Positions 20,506 through 30,799 of a stretch of DNA of 64,000 nt are shown in pieces. The stretch's first letter is position 1. The number at the start of each line of letters is the position of its first letter. Source of the stretch: Isochrysis galbana (taxonomy: Eukaryota > Haptophyta > Isochrysidales > Isochrysidaceae); NCBI GenBank assembly GCA_018136815.1, contig CM030936.1, positions 5,369,774-5,433,773 on the forward strand, given 5' to 3'. The notes beneath the pieces are model-generated. The model had not been told where the DNA came from. It did not search any database and was given only the letters and a program-made list of their open reading frames with translations. Both the position numbers and the translations under genes were made by a program.

Positions 20506-21480
20506 TTGCCTTGCTGCCGTCCTAACAGATCCATCAGCATTATTGTAGAATTGAAACATCGGTATGCCTCCGAATACTGCTCGATCAGTGTTAGGGTCTT
20601 GTTCAAGGTAGCCCCCAACATCGAGGCCCAACATACAAGTAGTAAGGTCGGCATCACCAATGTAATCTCGCGAGAAGGCATTGCCAAAATCGCGATAGAA
20701 AAGTTCAAATGATCGGCCGGGAGTGCCATCAAATGGCCGGCAACGATATTTGCGGGAGTCGTAATCATCCAGGTTGGATTCTCCCATCATTTATGCATAT
20801 TCTTCATGTTGGTCATGTTGGCAACGACTTTATTGCTTCAGCGTTGGAGATGGTATCGGCGACGGCGTTGGCGCCTGATCCGCGTGATGTTGATGGGGAG
20901 GCATAGTCGCTATAGGTTGATGAGGTTTGAGAAAATGAAAAACGCATGAACTCAACGAATTGTTCAATTGGAATTCCTGAAGGTGATCACCGTCAACCAG
21001 AGAATGTTTTTGGTTGGTGATGAGCTTCAGCTGTGCCGAGAATCCGAGAATTCGACGCGCCAGTCCCAGTCGCGCGTGGGCGATGACAGTGCTTGTTGGG
21101 TCCGTTGCGATGCGTGGGACCCAGCATCCGCTCCCTTGAGCGGATTCGGGGATTCGAACAACCCATTTGGGTAGAAGAGTTGTTCGGTCTCTGTATTCGA
21201 TCCAACCTTGTGCTGGGTGAAGGAGTCCGGAGAACGTGCGCTCAGTCGCACGCGGAAGAGGGACGAAATCCTCTCGGCGGGGGTACCATGTTTGGCCCGA
21301 CCTAGATGGGGCCCAGTGACTGTGAGAAGAGCAACATAGAACGGAGTTACCATTGAGGGCTAAGCTCGCGCGACAAGCCAATGACGTAGGTTCGCTACCG
21401 ATGACGTCACCCCTCGGACTAGAAAACTCCATCCTACAAAACAACTGCGGATATACACACTTAAGGTGGTAGGCGCAACT
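20506..21480 (-). mobile_element. LTR retrotransposon 5' end: LTR remnant, PBS, leader and gag start
   Basis: On the minus strand, sequence ending AAACA (LTR 3' end at 21289) is followed by TGGTACCCCCGCCGAGAGG (21288-21270), a candidate tRNA primer-binding site, then a leader of about 480 bp and a gag-like ORF from 20790. That ORF has FDGTPGRSFELFYRDFGNAF and ADLTTCMLGLDVGG, in the style of algal retrotransposon gag starts. It breaks off at 20506 against the Ser/Pro-rich ORF copy. pol is absent. Confidence 0.6.
21270..21288 (-). promoter_or_regulatory. candidate retrotransposon primer-binding site
   Basis: TGGTACCCCCGCCGAGAGG follows an LTR-like end CA, as expected for a site complementary to a tRNA 3' end (which ends in CCA). 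The same 19 bases occur at 46735-46753, and the first 12 occur at 32333-32322 on the minus strand. Confidence 0.55.
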
Positions 21481-22575
21481 ATCGGCGGGGCTTCTACGGA
21501 GGTCCCCATGGCGGCAGCCGCGCTGGCAGTCCGCCGCAGGTCTGGGGCAATACCTCCAGAATGCAATGGCAGATATCGGTGTGGCCGCGGCTGTGGGCAG
21601 AGCTCGATGGTGTGCGCGCCTTTCATGAATGGTGCGGCGGCGGCGCCTGACGCCTTCCGCCATGGGAGGGCCCTCTCCCCTCCCTCTCCGATACGCCAAC
21701 GCGCCAGCGCTGGGCGAGCCCAAGGCGGGCCTGGCGGGAATATTCGCGGCCTCCCGAGCGCAGAGGCGGGGCAGGTCGACCCTACATTTGCGGGGGGCCG
21801 CAAGGGCGCGGCTGGGCCCGCACTCGTGACAGAAGAAGCCGCTCTCGGACGGCTGCTACGGGAGCCTTGCCGCAGCACGTGGGAGGATGTCCGAAAGTGG
21901 CAGAGAGAGTCTCGAATTGTGGCGCGATGGGAGGGAAAGCTGGCTGCGGCCCTCGAGTCATGTATGATGGCAATGATTCCGCGCTGTCAGCCTCGGGGAA
22001 TCTTCCTGCCTAGGGCCGTGGCGGTCGAGCGATTCTTCACTCCACGTAACCTCCAAAACGGAGCTAAGGATTAGCCTCACGGTAAGCGACGTCACTCTCG
22101 CTCACGAGGAAGTTGGGACCTATGAAGCGGCTCACCTTGTGACCCAACATCGGGGCATGAGCGCCAGCATTTTTGCCGAATTTAACTGAACTTTCTTGTT
22201 GGCTTTCCAGCCTTGTGATCACTTCCTTCTTTTCTGTACATTGTTCATTTGTGCAATGCGTGCATGAACGCCCTCAGATGGTGCAATAAAATTCTGAAAA
22301 AGTATGAGTTCTACTCTATGTCATGTGTCCCCAAGGACTGCCGAGCCATTTCAGCTCAATGGTAACCGTTCGGTAGTGCGAATGTTTCAAAAACGGGCAC
22401 TCCTTCGCCGCGGGATGCGTTGTTTGGGGCCATTTGGGAGTTGGGAGGTTGGCTTCGCGAAAAAAGAAAAGAAGAGCCGCTGGGGTGCACATGTGCATCT
22501 GACAGGACTGCATAAGCCCTAGATATGCACCACAATGAATCTCTAACATGTGTTCAGGCAATGCAACACACATCC
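21481..22575. other. no clear gene; one weak + strand ORF
   Basis: A 202-codon frame at 21466-22074 ends with a helical, charged stretch (STWEDVRKWQRESRIVARWE) that could be coding, but the N-terminal half is low complexity and shows no domain. The rest (22080-22575) is moderately AT-rich without a recognisable feature. Confidence 0.3.
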
Positions 22576-23286
22576 TCAATTCGTTAACACATGCCAGCCT
22601 CGCGGCACCCTCCGCTGCACACAGCTATTATACTCGGACATTTGAAGGTGATGCCACACTAGACTATCGTCTACTTCATAATACACGAGATAGTTGGCCT
22701 GATGCCCCGTTTCGTCGTCCACTTCATCAGAGTCGTGCAATTGCTCCTCCACCACACCCATGCACCACCCCGCCTCTTCAAAGTAGTACATGATGGCCCG
22801 CCCGGTGAGGTCCGCGTCGGCGGCCGGAGGGGTGAGCTCCGGAATGGAAGGAGCAGTGCTCACGTCACCGCCCTCCGTGGCCTCGGCCGTGCCCTCAGTC
22901 GAAGTCCCCGCGCCAGAAGCCGCCCTCGCCCCAGCCTCGGACATAGCCTCAGCCTCACTGCAAGGCGAACAGTTCTTGCACGCGTCCCTCGTCGGGTGAC
23001 AAGCCGCTGTGCACCTCTGCCCCACCGATTTGCATGGACATCCGCGCAGGCACTGACCGGCGCACGTGCATGAGCCGCTCGCACCCTTCTCGTGGTTCCT
23101 TGCGGCCGCTGTCCCACCGGTGTCGCCTTTGTACTTGAAGTTGGAGTGGCTCTTCTGCCCAGCACGCTTCTCCGTCTGCCTTTTGCGTTGCTTGGAGCGA
23201 TAGCGCTTGTACTCTACTGTGCGCTGCTTTAGCGAGCGCAGGGCACGCTGTGTTGCTCGCTGCAGCCCTGCGCATCGCTGCGTCTG
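22576..23286 (-). CDS. CXC-type cysteine-rich protein, possibly transposon-derived
   Basis: The frame is open from about 23286 to 22576. Order: an Arg/Lys/Gln-rich stretch (TQRALRSLKQRTVEYKRYRS), a Cys cluster of the CXC/tesmin style (SCTCAGQCLRGCPCKS, then RCTAACHP and ACKNC), an Ala/Glu/Thr linker, and a compact C-terminal block (GRAIMYYFEEAGWCMGVVEE to LVYYEVDDSLVWHHL). CXC domains bind DNA through zinc. This Cys cluster plus a GRxIMYYxxExGW block recalls uncharacterised transposase-linked proteins of algae, from memory and not verified. No ATG is obvious at the 5' end, which abuts a G-run, so the start may be in an upstream exon. Confidence 0.5.
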   Translation of the reverse strand, partial: QTQRCAGLQRATQRALRSLKQRTVEYKRYRSKQRKRQTEKRAGQKSHSNFKYKGDTGGTAAARNHEKGASGSCTCAGQCLRGCPCKSVGQRCTAACHPTRDACKNCSPCSEAEAMSEAGARAASGAGTSTEGTAEATEGGDVSTAPSIPELTPPAADADLTGRAIMYYFEEAGWCMGVVEEQLHDSDEVDDETGHQANYLVYYEVDDSLVWHHLQMSEYNSCVQRRVPRGWHVLTN

Positions 23287-23309
23287 CCTCCTCCCACCCC
23301 CCGAAGACT

Positions 23310-23345
23310 TCGCGCGCGGGGGGGGGGAGGGGGGGGGGGGGCTCG
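23310..23345. repeat. G homopolymer run
   Basis: Two runs of about 8-10 G separated by GAG, just upstream of the CXC gene on its coding strand. Such runs are prone to assembly errors. Confidence 0.8.
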
Positions 23346-23484
23346 CAAACCTGCGCCTACCACCTTAACACTAAACACAGAAGAAGAGAAGAGCGAGCGG
23401 CACAGGAGAGGGCGTTCGTCTCTCTGAGAGAAAGGAAGAAGGAGGCAAGCCGATGTGAAAGAGACGCCGTGCACAGAGTTCTCT

Positions 23485-23770
23485 CTCTCTCTCTCCCTCC
23501 CTCCCTCCCTCCCTCCCTCCCCCTCCCCCCCCCCCCCCCTCCCCCCCCCCCCCCCTCTCTCTCTCCCCTCCTCCCACCCACCCAACCCCCCACCCCACCC
23601 ACCCACTTGTAGCTCTCGCTTTTTCTCGGTGGCGCACTCTCTCTCGCTCTCTCCTCCTCCGCCTCCGCCGCCCCCCCTCCCCCTTCCGCCCCCTTCTCTT
23701 TCTCCTCATCTCTCCCTCTCCTCTCCCATCTCACGATCCCTCCCTCTCCTCTCTCTGGGATCCCTTCCTC
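23485..23770. repeat. polypyrimidine tract before the sulfotransferase
   Basis: CTCTCTCT, CCCTCCCT and C homopolymers on the + strand up to a few bases before ATG 23775. Translated ORFs across it on both strands are artefacts. Confidence 0.9.
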
Positions 23771-23774
23771 TCGC

Positions 23775-24869
23775 GTGATGCTGCACGCCGCAGGCCACCA
23801 TCATCCCCCTCCCACCTCGCCAAAGCCAAAGCCTAGCCGCAGCCTCACTCATAACCCACCCCAGCTGGAGTTAGCAGAAGGCCCGAGCGCTCAGCCCGCG
23901 ATGCACGTCCTCCTCTTCCTTCACATCCCCAAGACAGGTGGCTCGAGCCTCACAACGTGGGCAAAAGGCAGCGGAGCTGTCGCCTTCCCCTATAGCTTCA
24001 GCCCTTGTTTCCTCTGTTGGCCGCAGCACGCGCACCTCTTTCAGAGGTTGTGCCACAGCGTCAACATGAGCAAGTGCAACAAGGTGAAGGGCTGGCCGCT
24101 CAAGCCCAGAGATTCTGTCTTTGTCGAATTTCACTCGTCGATGGCAATCAAATTCTGGGGGCACGTCGCCCCAAGGATCCGTGCGCTGCGTGCGTTGCAC
24201 GAGCCAAATGGTGGCTCGATCAAATCGATGGTGATGCTGAGAGAGCCGCGCTCCCTGATTGTCTCACACTACATGATGTGGCCACCGAGACTCCCGGCCA
24301 ACGGGACTCCCGGCATACCGAAGCTCAACGATACGACACTGACTCCAATCAACGATTGGCTTGCAGATGGGAATATGAGAGGGATTCAGACGTTCTGGCT
24401 TACGGTGCCGAGTTCTGATTACGTTGCTGCCACGCACTGGAATTCCTCCTCGCCGGAGGCTCCTGAATGCAGAGCGAAGGAGGCATTGCAGCGGCTGTGC
24501 ACTTTTAATTACGTCACGCATGTCTCATCGCTCAACATCTCATGGGTGCTGGACGCATTGCGTCTCCAGAAGGCATCCCGCCCCATGACAACGCACAGAG
24601 TACCATTTGGAAATCGAGTATTGTACCAAGGTGGCGCAAAGAGTGGCCTTTACCATAGACTCGAGCACGAACGGAGCCATGTGCGCGCCCGTGTAGCAAG
24701 CACCTGCAAGCGCTTGCACTTTGGGGTTGAAATGCCTGATGCCCAGCTCTCGAAAAAGAAGACGCGGCACTTGACAAAAATTCTCCGCTTGATTTCTTTG
24801 GTAGGTGGACACGCATTTATTAGAGCAGGCGGCGCTCTGCGACAACCGGCTTCCCTGGCAGACCAGTAG
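23775..24869 (+). CDS. sulfotransferase-family protein
   Basis: This 364-codon frame has the two PAPS-binding signatures of Golgi carbohydrate sulfotransferases: LLFLHIPKTGGSSLTTWA (5'-phosphosulfate loop, residues about 46-63) and MVMLREPRSLIVSHYMMW (3'-phosphate site, about 152-169). It would transfer sulfate from PAPS to a glycan hydroxyl. The first 40 residues are His/Pro/Ser-rich with no strong membrane helix; an in-frame Met at residue 43 (MHVLLFLHIPK) is the alternative start. A GTAGGT near 24801 could be a splice donor, so the last 20 residues may be wrong. Its promoter side is a pyrimidine tract. Confidence 0.8.
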   Translation: MMLHAAGHHHPPPTSPKPKPSRSLTHNPPQLELAEGPSAQPAMHVLLFLHIPKTGGSSLTTWAKGSGAVAFPYSFSPCFLCWPQHAHLFQRLCHSVNMSKCNKVKGWPLKPRDSVFVEFHSSMAIKFWGHVAPRIRALRALHEPNGGSIKSMVMLREPRSLIVSHYMMWPPRLPANGTPGIPKLNDTTLTPINDWLADGNMRGIQTFWLTVPSSDYVAATHWNSSSPEAPECRAKEALQRLCTFNYVTHVSSLNISWVLDALRLQKASRPMTTHRVPFGNRVLYQGGAKSGLYHRLEHERSHVRARVASTCKRLHFGVEMPDAQLSKKKTRHLTKILRLISLVGGHAFIRAGGALRQPASLADQ

Positions 24870-25393
24870 ATATAGTAATTCAGCCTCGAACTGCACACTG
24901 GGCTGACACCCTGCTGCTGAAACGATTATGTCAAATACAAACGCGTAACGCTGTCTCCGGTGGTACTGGCCCATATGAGCAGCTCCGAGTCTGCAAGTGC
25001 CCGGGTCATTTATGGGTCACCGAAAGATGAAGCTCCTGATGAACAGAGAACCCAGGCTGAAATCCACACCACCCCACAAGACCCCACAAAAGAGGGGTCC
25101 AGCCGAAATCAGCGCCAGCGCACGAGACCTCCAAAGAAAAAAGGTGGCTCAAATGTGGGCCAAAAGTTACTTGCTGCCTCTACCCCCGGCCCACAGGCCT
25201 ACCCAGCCCAGTGCTCTGGTCCGCTGGCCGCTGGGCCACCGGACCACTGTCCATTCTAGGGACATATATTTCAAACGGTTTTATACTTTTGCCTCCCGCG
25301 GCCCCTCCACTCCTGCACTGAGAGCTCGTAGGAGTCCCAGACCAGCTCCCACCCAGGTCCCTCCCTTCTATTTCCAGAAGCCTCTCCCCCGCA
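24870..25393. other. no clear gene; possible retroelement linker
   Basis: The + frame at 24960-25259 (YGSPKDEAPDEQRTQ, then NQRQRTRPPKKKGG) is hydrophilic and resembles the region between integrase and RT in Copia elements, but no catalytic motif is visible. I treat it as undetermined. Confidence 0.25.
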
Positions 25394-25970
25394 TCAGGTT
25401 GCGTCTTGCTGCAGCCAGCCGCGCCCTGCCGCATCCCGCCGCCCCAGCCCTGCCCCCGCCTGCTGCGCTGTGAAGAAGACGCGGCAGTGCCATTCTTGGC
25501 CGGACCGTGAGACAGGATTTTGGAGAACTTGGTGGATGTGCTCGAAGTGAGGCGAGTCTCGATAGAGCGAGGCGACTTGGAAAGCCTCATAGTCCAAGAG
25601 GTTCATCCACTCAGCATTGATGATGTCACGCTCGCCCTCCGGGGCATACCCTGGGTCTGGTGGATGCTCTAGCCTTGGTGTCGACATCGGCGGCGCGGCA
25701 CGAAGACCCATGGTTGACAGCGGCGGAGCGCTAGCGTCCTCACGGCGAGGCGTGAAGTGGGGTCTAGGCGTGAAGGGCACCGGTGGTGCGTGGAGATCCT
25801 CGGGATGCCCGTAGACGGGAGCGTGTCGAACATGCGATGACTACAGGCTCGTAGGCAGAGGGCCGTTCGACCGAGCCGGCAGCTGACGCGGCCGTAAAAG
25901 AGTCGTTGTTGGTTGCGGGCGGGAAAATGTCAGAGAGGTCATGGTAGGAGTAGTTGTCATTGTCTGCCAT
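25394..25970 (-). pseudogene. gag-like fragment with frameshift
   Basis: From ATG 25970 the minus frame reads MADNDNYSYHDLSDIFPPAT, and at about 25775 reading passes to another frame (FTPRPHFTPRREDASAPP, then INAEWMNLLDYEAFQVASLY). Composition and layout (short acidic start, Pro-rich linker, helical block) resemble retrotransposon gag. The helical block ends near 25480. The upstream minus strand (26000-26780) would be its leader. No zinc knuckle or protease is visible, so confidence is low. Confidence 0.35.
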
Positions 25971-26974
25971 CGAGCGCTTCGAGCGAGGAGGTAGACGGAG
26001 GTTCTGAGGATTGCGACGCGCGGCGTCGGAGAGTAGAGACGAGGCTAGCTAGCGTGCTAGTGGAAGAGAGAGAGACTGAGAATGAGAGCTTCTTAGGTCC
26101 AAGGTAGACACAAGGGTCTACAACGCGGGGACTCAAAAAGTTGCTGATCAACAGAGACACACAAACTAAACCAAACGGGGCGAAAACTAACCACACTTGG
26201 ACGGACGACCGAACGTCGGCACCAAGGCAACTTAGCAGCGCACGGACATGCGACAGAGGGGACGGAACAACGAGGGCAAACCTCGCTGGGGGAGCTGCGA
26301 CCGAGGTATAACAGAAGACGGACGACAATCGTGGAACGTTTGATGCCATCAAGCGAAAGTAGCCCTCTCTCTCTCCTTCCCCCGTTCTCTCCCCGAGTGT
26401 CTCCTTGAGTTTCCGGCCCCGTTTCATCCCTCTCTCTTCCCGCGTCTTTTCCCTTCCCGGTGTTTACTTTTGCCCCGTGAGTGTCCTCTCCCTTGTTCTT
26501 TGTTCTCGTCGCCAGCGCCACAGCTCGAGCGCTCCTGTGCCCTTCTGGTCTGCTCGTGCCCCCTGTGCTCGTCCCGCTCGTCTCCATGCCGTTCGAGACC
26601 GAACCCTCGGTCTCGCCTTCATCCGCGCGTGCCTCCCTCACCCGTGTCACCCCATCCTCCGCTCCCTCTTCCGTCTGTACTTCACATGTTACTACCATCC
26701 ACAGCCCATCCACACCATCACACACAGCAGCCACAGCCTCTCATCACTCCGCACAACCACAACAGGTTTTTTTCTAATATGAAAAGGAGAATTCTAATTT
26801 TAGCTTCAAAGCATGCCACACCGAACGGTAACTGAGTTTGACTACCACTATTGGCGCTCAGCTCAACAAAAGACTTGGGCACATGAGAGCTGCGCATGCC
26901 CGGCTGCTGCACTACCGCTGCGCGCGGGATTTGGTGTTCAAAATGATCACCACTCACGGAATTTATCTGTTCCT
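25971..26974. other. retroelement-like leader sequence; no host gene
   Basis: On the + strand a pyrimidine-rich leader leads to ATG 26587 (MPFETEPSVSPSSARASL), a Ser/Thr/Pro-rich frame that runs into oligo-T at 26767. An ORF start next to a T-tail resembles the compressed retroelements elsewhere in the window, but the LINE 3' consensus is absent. 26790-26974 is the 3' flank of RAB3GAP1. Confidence 0.3.
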
Positions 26975-29900
26975 TCACTCCGCCGTCTCACTTAGCGCGA
27001 AAGCGACGCGCCACTGGTCGTCGCGCACACCAGCATACATTCTCTGAGGACTCGCTTGAGCGGCGATGCAAGAGCTTGCTGTCGCCGCCCGTGCGAGGTT
27101 CGCGGTGAACACATACTCGTGCAGAGTCCTCTCGTCAGAACGCCTTCCCGCGCCATGCAGCAATGTAGGGCTCAAGAGCGACCTCGCGGAATCACATAAG
27201 AGAACATCGCTACAATCATCCGCCTCGCATGCCGTTGAAACTTCTTCGGCGTCGGGCACTCGGCTCCGCACGCCCGCTCCGAGCTGTTGCGCAGTTCCAA
27301 GCGGGCTTGTGCAGAGCCCCGGTTGGTGCGGTGCCCCAAGTAGAGCGCGGACGAGGTTGCCTTGCCCGGGAAGTCGTTCGTGCAAAACGGTCACAGAGGC
27401 AAGCAACGCCTCAAGATCCGCTAACCTCATGCAAAAGTCATCGATAGCGGTGAGAGCTACGGAGTCGCCGTAAGTAAGGCCGTCCTCAAAGCGAGGTGTA
27501 CAGACCGGGCCGTCGACACCGAGCAAGTGCACTGCTGAATCCCAAAGTGATTGAATTAGATCATGCGATGCAGGCACAACCTTCGCATAGGGCGACTCGT
27601 CTAGGGCTATGAGCAATTCCAAGATAGAGCCTAGGGTCAGCTGAGCAAGGAGCAACCCAGGATCTACGTCGGCATCGAGCTCTTCAAGGGTGATGTGCGC
27701 CTCGCGGGCTGGGTCGAATAATGGTCGCTGACTTGCTGCGGGCAGCGCAGTAGTGCTCGACCATAGCTGTAGCCACAACTCACTGCATGCTCCACCCTTA
27801 CCGTCACGGAAGTCGCCATCTCGAACATGCCGCGTCCCATCACTAGCATCGCTGCCATCCAAAAGGGAGCGCCATCGTACAAAGTCTTCCAAGACGGCGC
27901 CCGGGTTGGCCGCCTTGAAGGCTTGCATATCGCTCTTAAGCTGCGCCGACTGCAGCCGGGAGGGACCGTACCTAGGTAAGCTACCGCTGACCGACAGGGA
28001 AGGTCCTGGGGTTGACCTAGTTGAGCTCTCCGTAAGAGAGGCCATTGGAGATGACATGCTAGAGGATGTGTCAGCCGCACAAGCAGTCAATGTACCGACA
28101 TCTTGCGTCCAAGGCTCCCACAATAGAAGGCCACTGACTTGCCCTAGAAACCCAGATAGTGGCCGCCGCCGGCCCTCACCAGACGATCTTAACGCAGGCG
28201 AGCATGTGGCGCCAACGGGACTGCTTGGGGTGCTGACGGTGCTATCCAAACGGGCCTCGTCGTGCGCGTAGCCGTCACGGAAAGAGAGCGAGGCCACTTC
28301 AATTTGTCCTTGCTGTGAGTCACTTAGCTGCCCGGACATTCCTTCGTTGCCTGCGGTCTCCTCGGGAAAAAGATCGCCTTCGAGCTCCTCGCACTCCTGG
28401 AATATGGTGTCCTCCTCGCCATCCTCCGAGCGTGACGGGCTGGTTTTACACTCCTTGGCTTCCTTGGCTGGCGACGTGGACAAGATCGGGCTCGCATCGC
28501 GTTCATCGTACTGGGATTTGTGCGGTGAGCATGGCCTAGTAGCCGGTGTGCAGGGTAGCAGCGATGACGGGATCGGCAAAGACCGGTCTCCTGCCTGCCG
28601 CTGCACACCACCCACAGCTGAGCGCTCGAGCGCCGACTCGCGTATACAGTAGTTGAGTAGCACGAGCTTTTGCTGTACGCTAGCGCCTCCGGCCTCATTG
28701 GGCGTCGACACCGGAAGATAAGGCAGCACCGAGCGACGCTCCCAACTATCGCGGGCTTCGTCGATAAGCATACACCAAGCTCGGAGCAGCAATGCTGCAG
28801 CATGAGGCAGCTTTGGTCCATCCTTCGCCCGAGCCGCGGCATGGGTGCCGAGGCAAGCGGCGCCCAGCCTGCAAAGTAGAGAATGAGGCAGGAACGGCGC
28901 CCCAACAAATGTACGCACGCTGCAATGGGCCATCTCGCCGCTTGAACGACCGGGAGCGTTTTGGGAGAAGTCATCATCTGTCAGGCCCTCGCCGCCACGC
29001 CTGGTAATCGCGTCCCGCTTTAAGACGTGCTGTAGTGAGGATGCCGCGTATGCAACGGTCCCATCCGATGGTCTTCCTCCATTTGCGTGCAAGTCAATCC
29101 GAGTGATCAGTTCACGCACGCTCAAGAGAGGCGGCGATTGGCGCTGATCCCCTGCCCCGCGGAAGACGTCGGTTGTGTTCTCGGTGTCGACAAGGCGTCC
29201 TGGCACTTCTATCGAGCTCCCTCCCTCACCTCGAGGGCCCTCACCAAGCACAATTCTGCCAGCCCTGCCTGCCTTGGGAGTGTTGTCTTCTTCCATCGCC
29301 CTGTGCAGAAGTGCCATCGCCTCAGCTGAGCCGCGCAACATCCACCGGACCGCTGCTGCAGCACCAGCTGCGTGTTTTCCGAAGAGAATCTCGCGATGGT
29401 GTGCTTTCTCCTCTGTGCTCAATGGCATGCGGCGCAGCCGCCATGTGTGTGCATCGGTTGGCAAGAGGGGGGGTGGGAGGGCTGGAAAAGGCTGAGGAAC
29501 TCCTTGTTTGTCCCCACTCCGACCCGGGTGCTCACTGTTGGTAACAGTGCCAGCGAGCCTCCTAGACCACCCGCGCGGAGGAGGTAGCTCGAATCTCCAC
29601 TCACACGCCAAAGCAAATCCATCCAACCCCATGCCGCAACCCACGAGGTATTTGTCGTCAGCCACCCGAGGGATCCACCCCGTGTTTTGATGCCTGGCAC
29701 TCCTACGACCACTAGCTCTCGTCTCAGTCCCCCAGGCCGTCAGTGGGATAGAAACGCCGACCATGAGTTGTACATCAGCATCAACACTTGCAAGTCCCTG
29801 CTCGATGGTCCGGGTCCTATGGTAGTGAAGGGCCCTGCCATGCCATTGATCAAGCACAAGCGTTAGTCGCACTGCCACAGAGATCGGCTCTTTCGTGCTC

Positions 29901-30556
29901 ACTGTGCCTCCTGCCGCCACCTTTGCGCAGAACAGATGGAAGAGGGCAAATAGAGCATTCTTGCCACGCAAGACAGGGGGCACGGGGTTGTAGCTCTTGA
30001 CATCGAAGCGAAAGGTGGCCGTGGACGCGGCCGCCCTCAAGCCGCCCCACAAACTCCCACCTGCACATGGCTGGAAGAGCATAGCGCGACCGCAGACGCC
30101 CGTAGAGACCGATTCGTGCAGCACAAAAAGAGGAGCTGCGCAGTCGCAGGCGCCAGCGGCCGTGCAGAGTGCGCTCTGCAGCGCCGCCATCTCGGATGCA
30201 TCGAGGGACGCCTGCGGCTCAGACGGTGTGAGGAGAACGAGTGCCTTCACCCCATACCAGCGGTGCAGTCTATCAGGCAGCGCGATGGAGAAGGCATCGG
30301 AGCGGAGCGAGCGCTGCGGGTGGAGCAGCTCTTCGCATATCACCGGCTGCCGCCCGCTCCACGTGGCCGTGTCGCCGCATGAGAGCGAGCCGTGGCACGA
30401 GAGGATGCAGCAGACCGTACGCGTCACGCCACCGCCGCCCAGCTGTGCGATGAGTGAGAGAGGCGCGGGTGGCGCGCGACCGGCCGCCGAAGCGGCGGCC
30501 CACTCGCGCAGATGAAGTTCCACAGCGCCGACCAGCTGTTCCCACGGCGTCGCCAC
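26975..30556 (-). CDS. RAB3GAP1: Rab3 GTPase-activating protein catalytic subunit
   Basis: One open frame of 1193 codons. Family landmarks in order: NALFALFHLFC near residue 200, an SPFLPHSL-like block (APFLPHSLLCRLGAACLGTH near 550), QECEELEGDLFPEE, then the GAP core SAQLKSDMQAFKAANPGAVL and EDFVRWRSL near residue 890, with the catalytic Arg in DFVRW, followed by PLFDPAREAHITLEELDADV. With a RAB3GAP2 partner the animal complex activates GTP hydrolysis on Rab3 and promotes Rab18 nucleotide exchange; a vesicle-traffic or ER/lipid-droplet role is expected here. The protein is about 200 residues longer than the human one, the extra being Gly/Ser/Arg-rich linkers. It is intronless, unlike its neighbours. 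A candidate + strand exon begins 100 bp from its start. Confidence 0.88.
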   Translation of the reverse strand: MATPWEQLVGAVELHLREWAAASAAGRAPPAPLSLIAQLGGGGVTRTVCCILSCHGSLSCGDTATWSGRQPVICEELLHPQRSLRSDAFSIALPDRLHRWYGVKALVLLTPSEPQASLDASEMAALQSALCTAAGACDCAAPLFVLHESVSTGVCGRAMLFQPCAGGSLWGGLRAAASTATFRFDVKSYNPVPPVLRGKNALFALFHLFCAKVAAGGTVSTKEPISVAVRLTLVLDQWHGRALHYHRTRTIEQGLASVDADVQLMVGVSIPLTAWGTETRASGRRSARHQNTGWIPRVADDKYLVGCGMGLDGFALACEWRFELPPPRGWSRRLAGTVTNSEHPGRSGDKQGVPQPFPALPPPLLPTDAHTWRLRRMPLSTEEKAHHREILFGKHAAGAAAAVRWMLRGSAEAMALLHRAMEEDNTPKAGRAGRIVLGEGPRGEGGSSIEVPGRLVDTENTTDVFRGAGDQRQSPPLLSVRELITRIDLHANGGRPSDGTVAYAASSLQHVLKRDAITRRGGEGLTDDDFSQNAPGRSSGEMAHCSVRTFVGAPFLPHSLLCRLGAACLGTHAAARAKDGPKLPHAAALLLRAWCMLIDEARDSWERRSVLPYLPVSTPNEAGGASVQQKLVLLNYCIRESALERSAVGGVQRQAGDRSLPIPSSLLPCTPATRPCSPHKSQYDERDASPILSTSPAKEAKECKTSPSRSEDGEEDTIFQECEELEGDLFPEETAGNEGMSGQLSDSQQGQIEVASLSFRDGYAHDEARLDSTVSTPSSPVGATCSPALRSSGEGRRRPLSGFLGQVSGLLLWEPWTQDVGTLTACAADTSSSMSSPMASLTESSTRSTPGPSLSVSGSLPRYGPSRLQSAQLKSDMQAFKAANPGAVLEDFVRWRSLLDGSDASDGTRHVRDGDFRDGKGGACSELWLQLWSSTTALPAASQRPLFDPAREAHITLEELDADVDPGLLLAQLTLGSILELLIALDESPYAKVVPASHDLIQSLWDSAVHLLGVDGPVCTPRFEDGLTYGDSVALTAIDDFCMRLADLEALLASVTVLHERLPGQGNLVRALLGAPHQPGLCTSPLGTAQQLGAGVRSRVPDAEEVSTACEADDCSDVLLCDSARSLLSPTLLHGAGRRSDERTLHEYVFTANLARAATASSCIAAQASPQRMYAGVRDDQWRVAFALSETAE

Positions 30557-30656
30557 GCTGAAAATCCTGGATCTCGAAAGGTTCTTCCTCCCCCTCCGCC
30601 GCCGCCGCCATCGCCGCGCGCCGCGCCGGTTCGTTCACGGCAAGTCATTCAACCAA

Positions 30657-30759
30657 ATGTTAGAAACACCTAATAGCGATGACGGGTGTCCGAGGCCCCC
30701 CAAGAAGTTCAAGGCAACCGTGAAGACGTGCATCCCGAGCCCAGAGGTGGCACACCGTG
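30657..30759 (+). CDS. candidate first exon of a divergent gene
   Basis: From ATG 30657, 34 codons (MLETPNSDDGCPRPPKKFKA, then KTCIPSPEVAH) run to a consensus GTGAGT donor at 30760. It is divergent from RAB3GAP1 and would share a 100-bp promoter. The downstream sequence is a repeat (30800 onward), and I could not find the next exon. It may be a gene cut off by that insertion, or a chance ORF. Confidence 0.35.
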
Positions 30760-30799
30760 AGTAAGAGCATGCCTTTCGCAAAGGTACAAACAAACAAAT

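Noticed and set aside
23229..23778. Several Gly/Arg or Pro/Ser-rich ORFs on both strands
   Set aside because: They are translations of the polypyrimidine tract.
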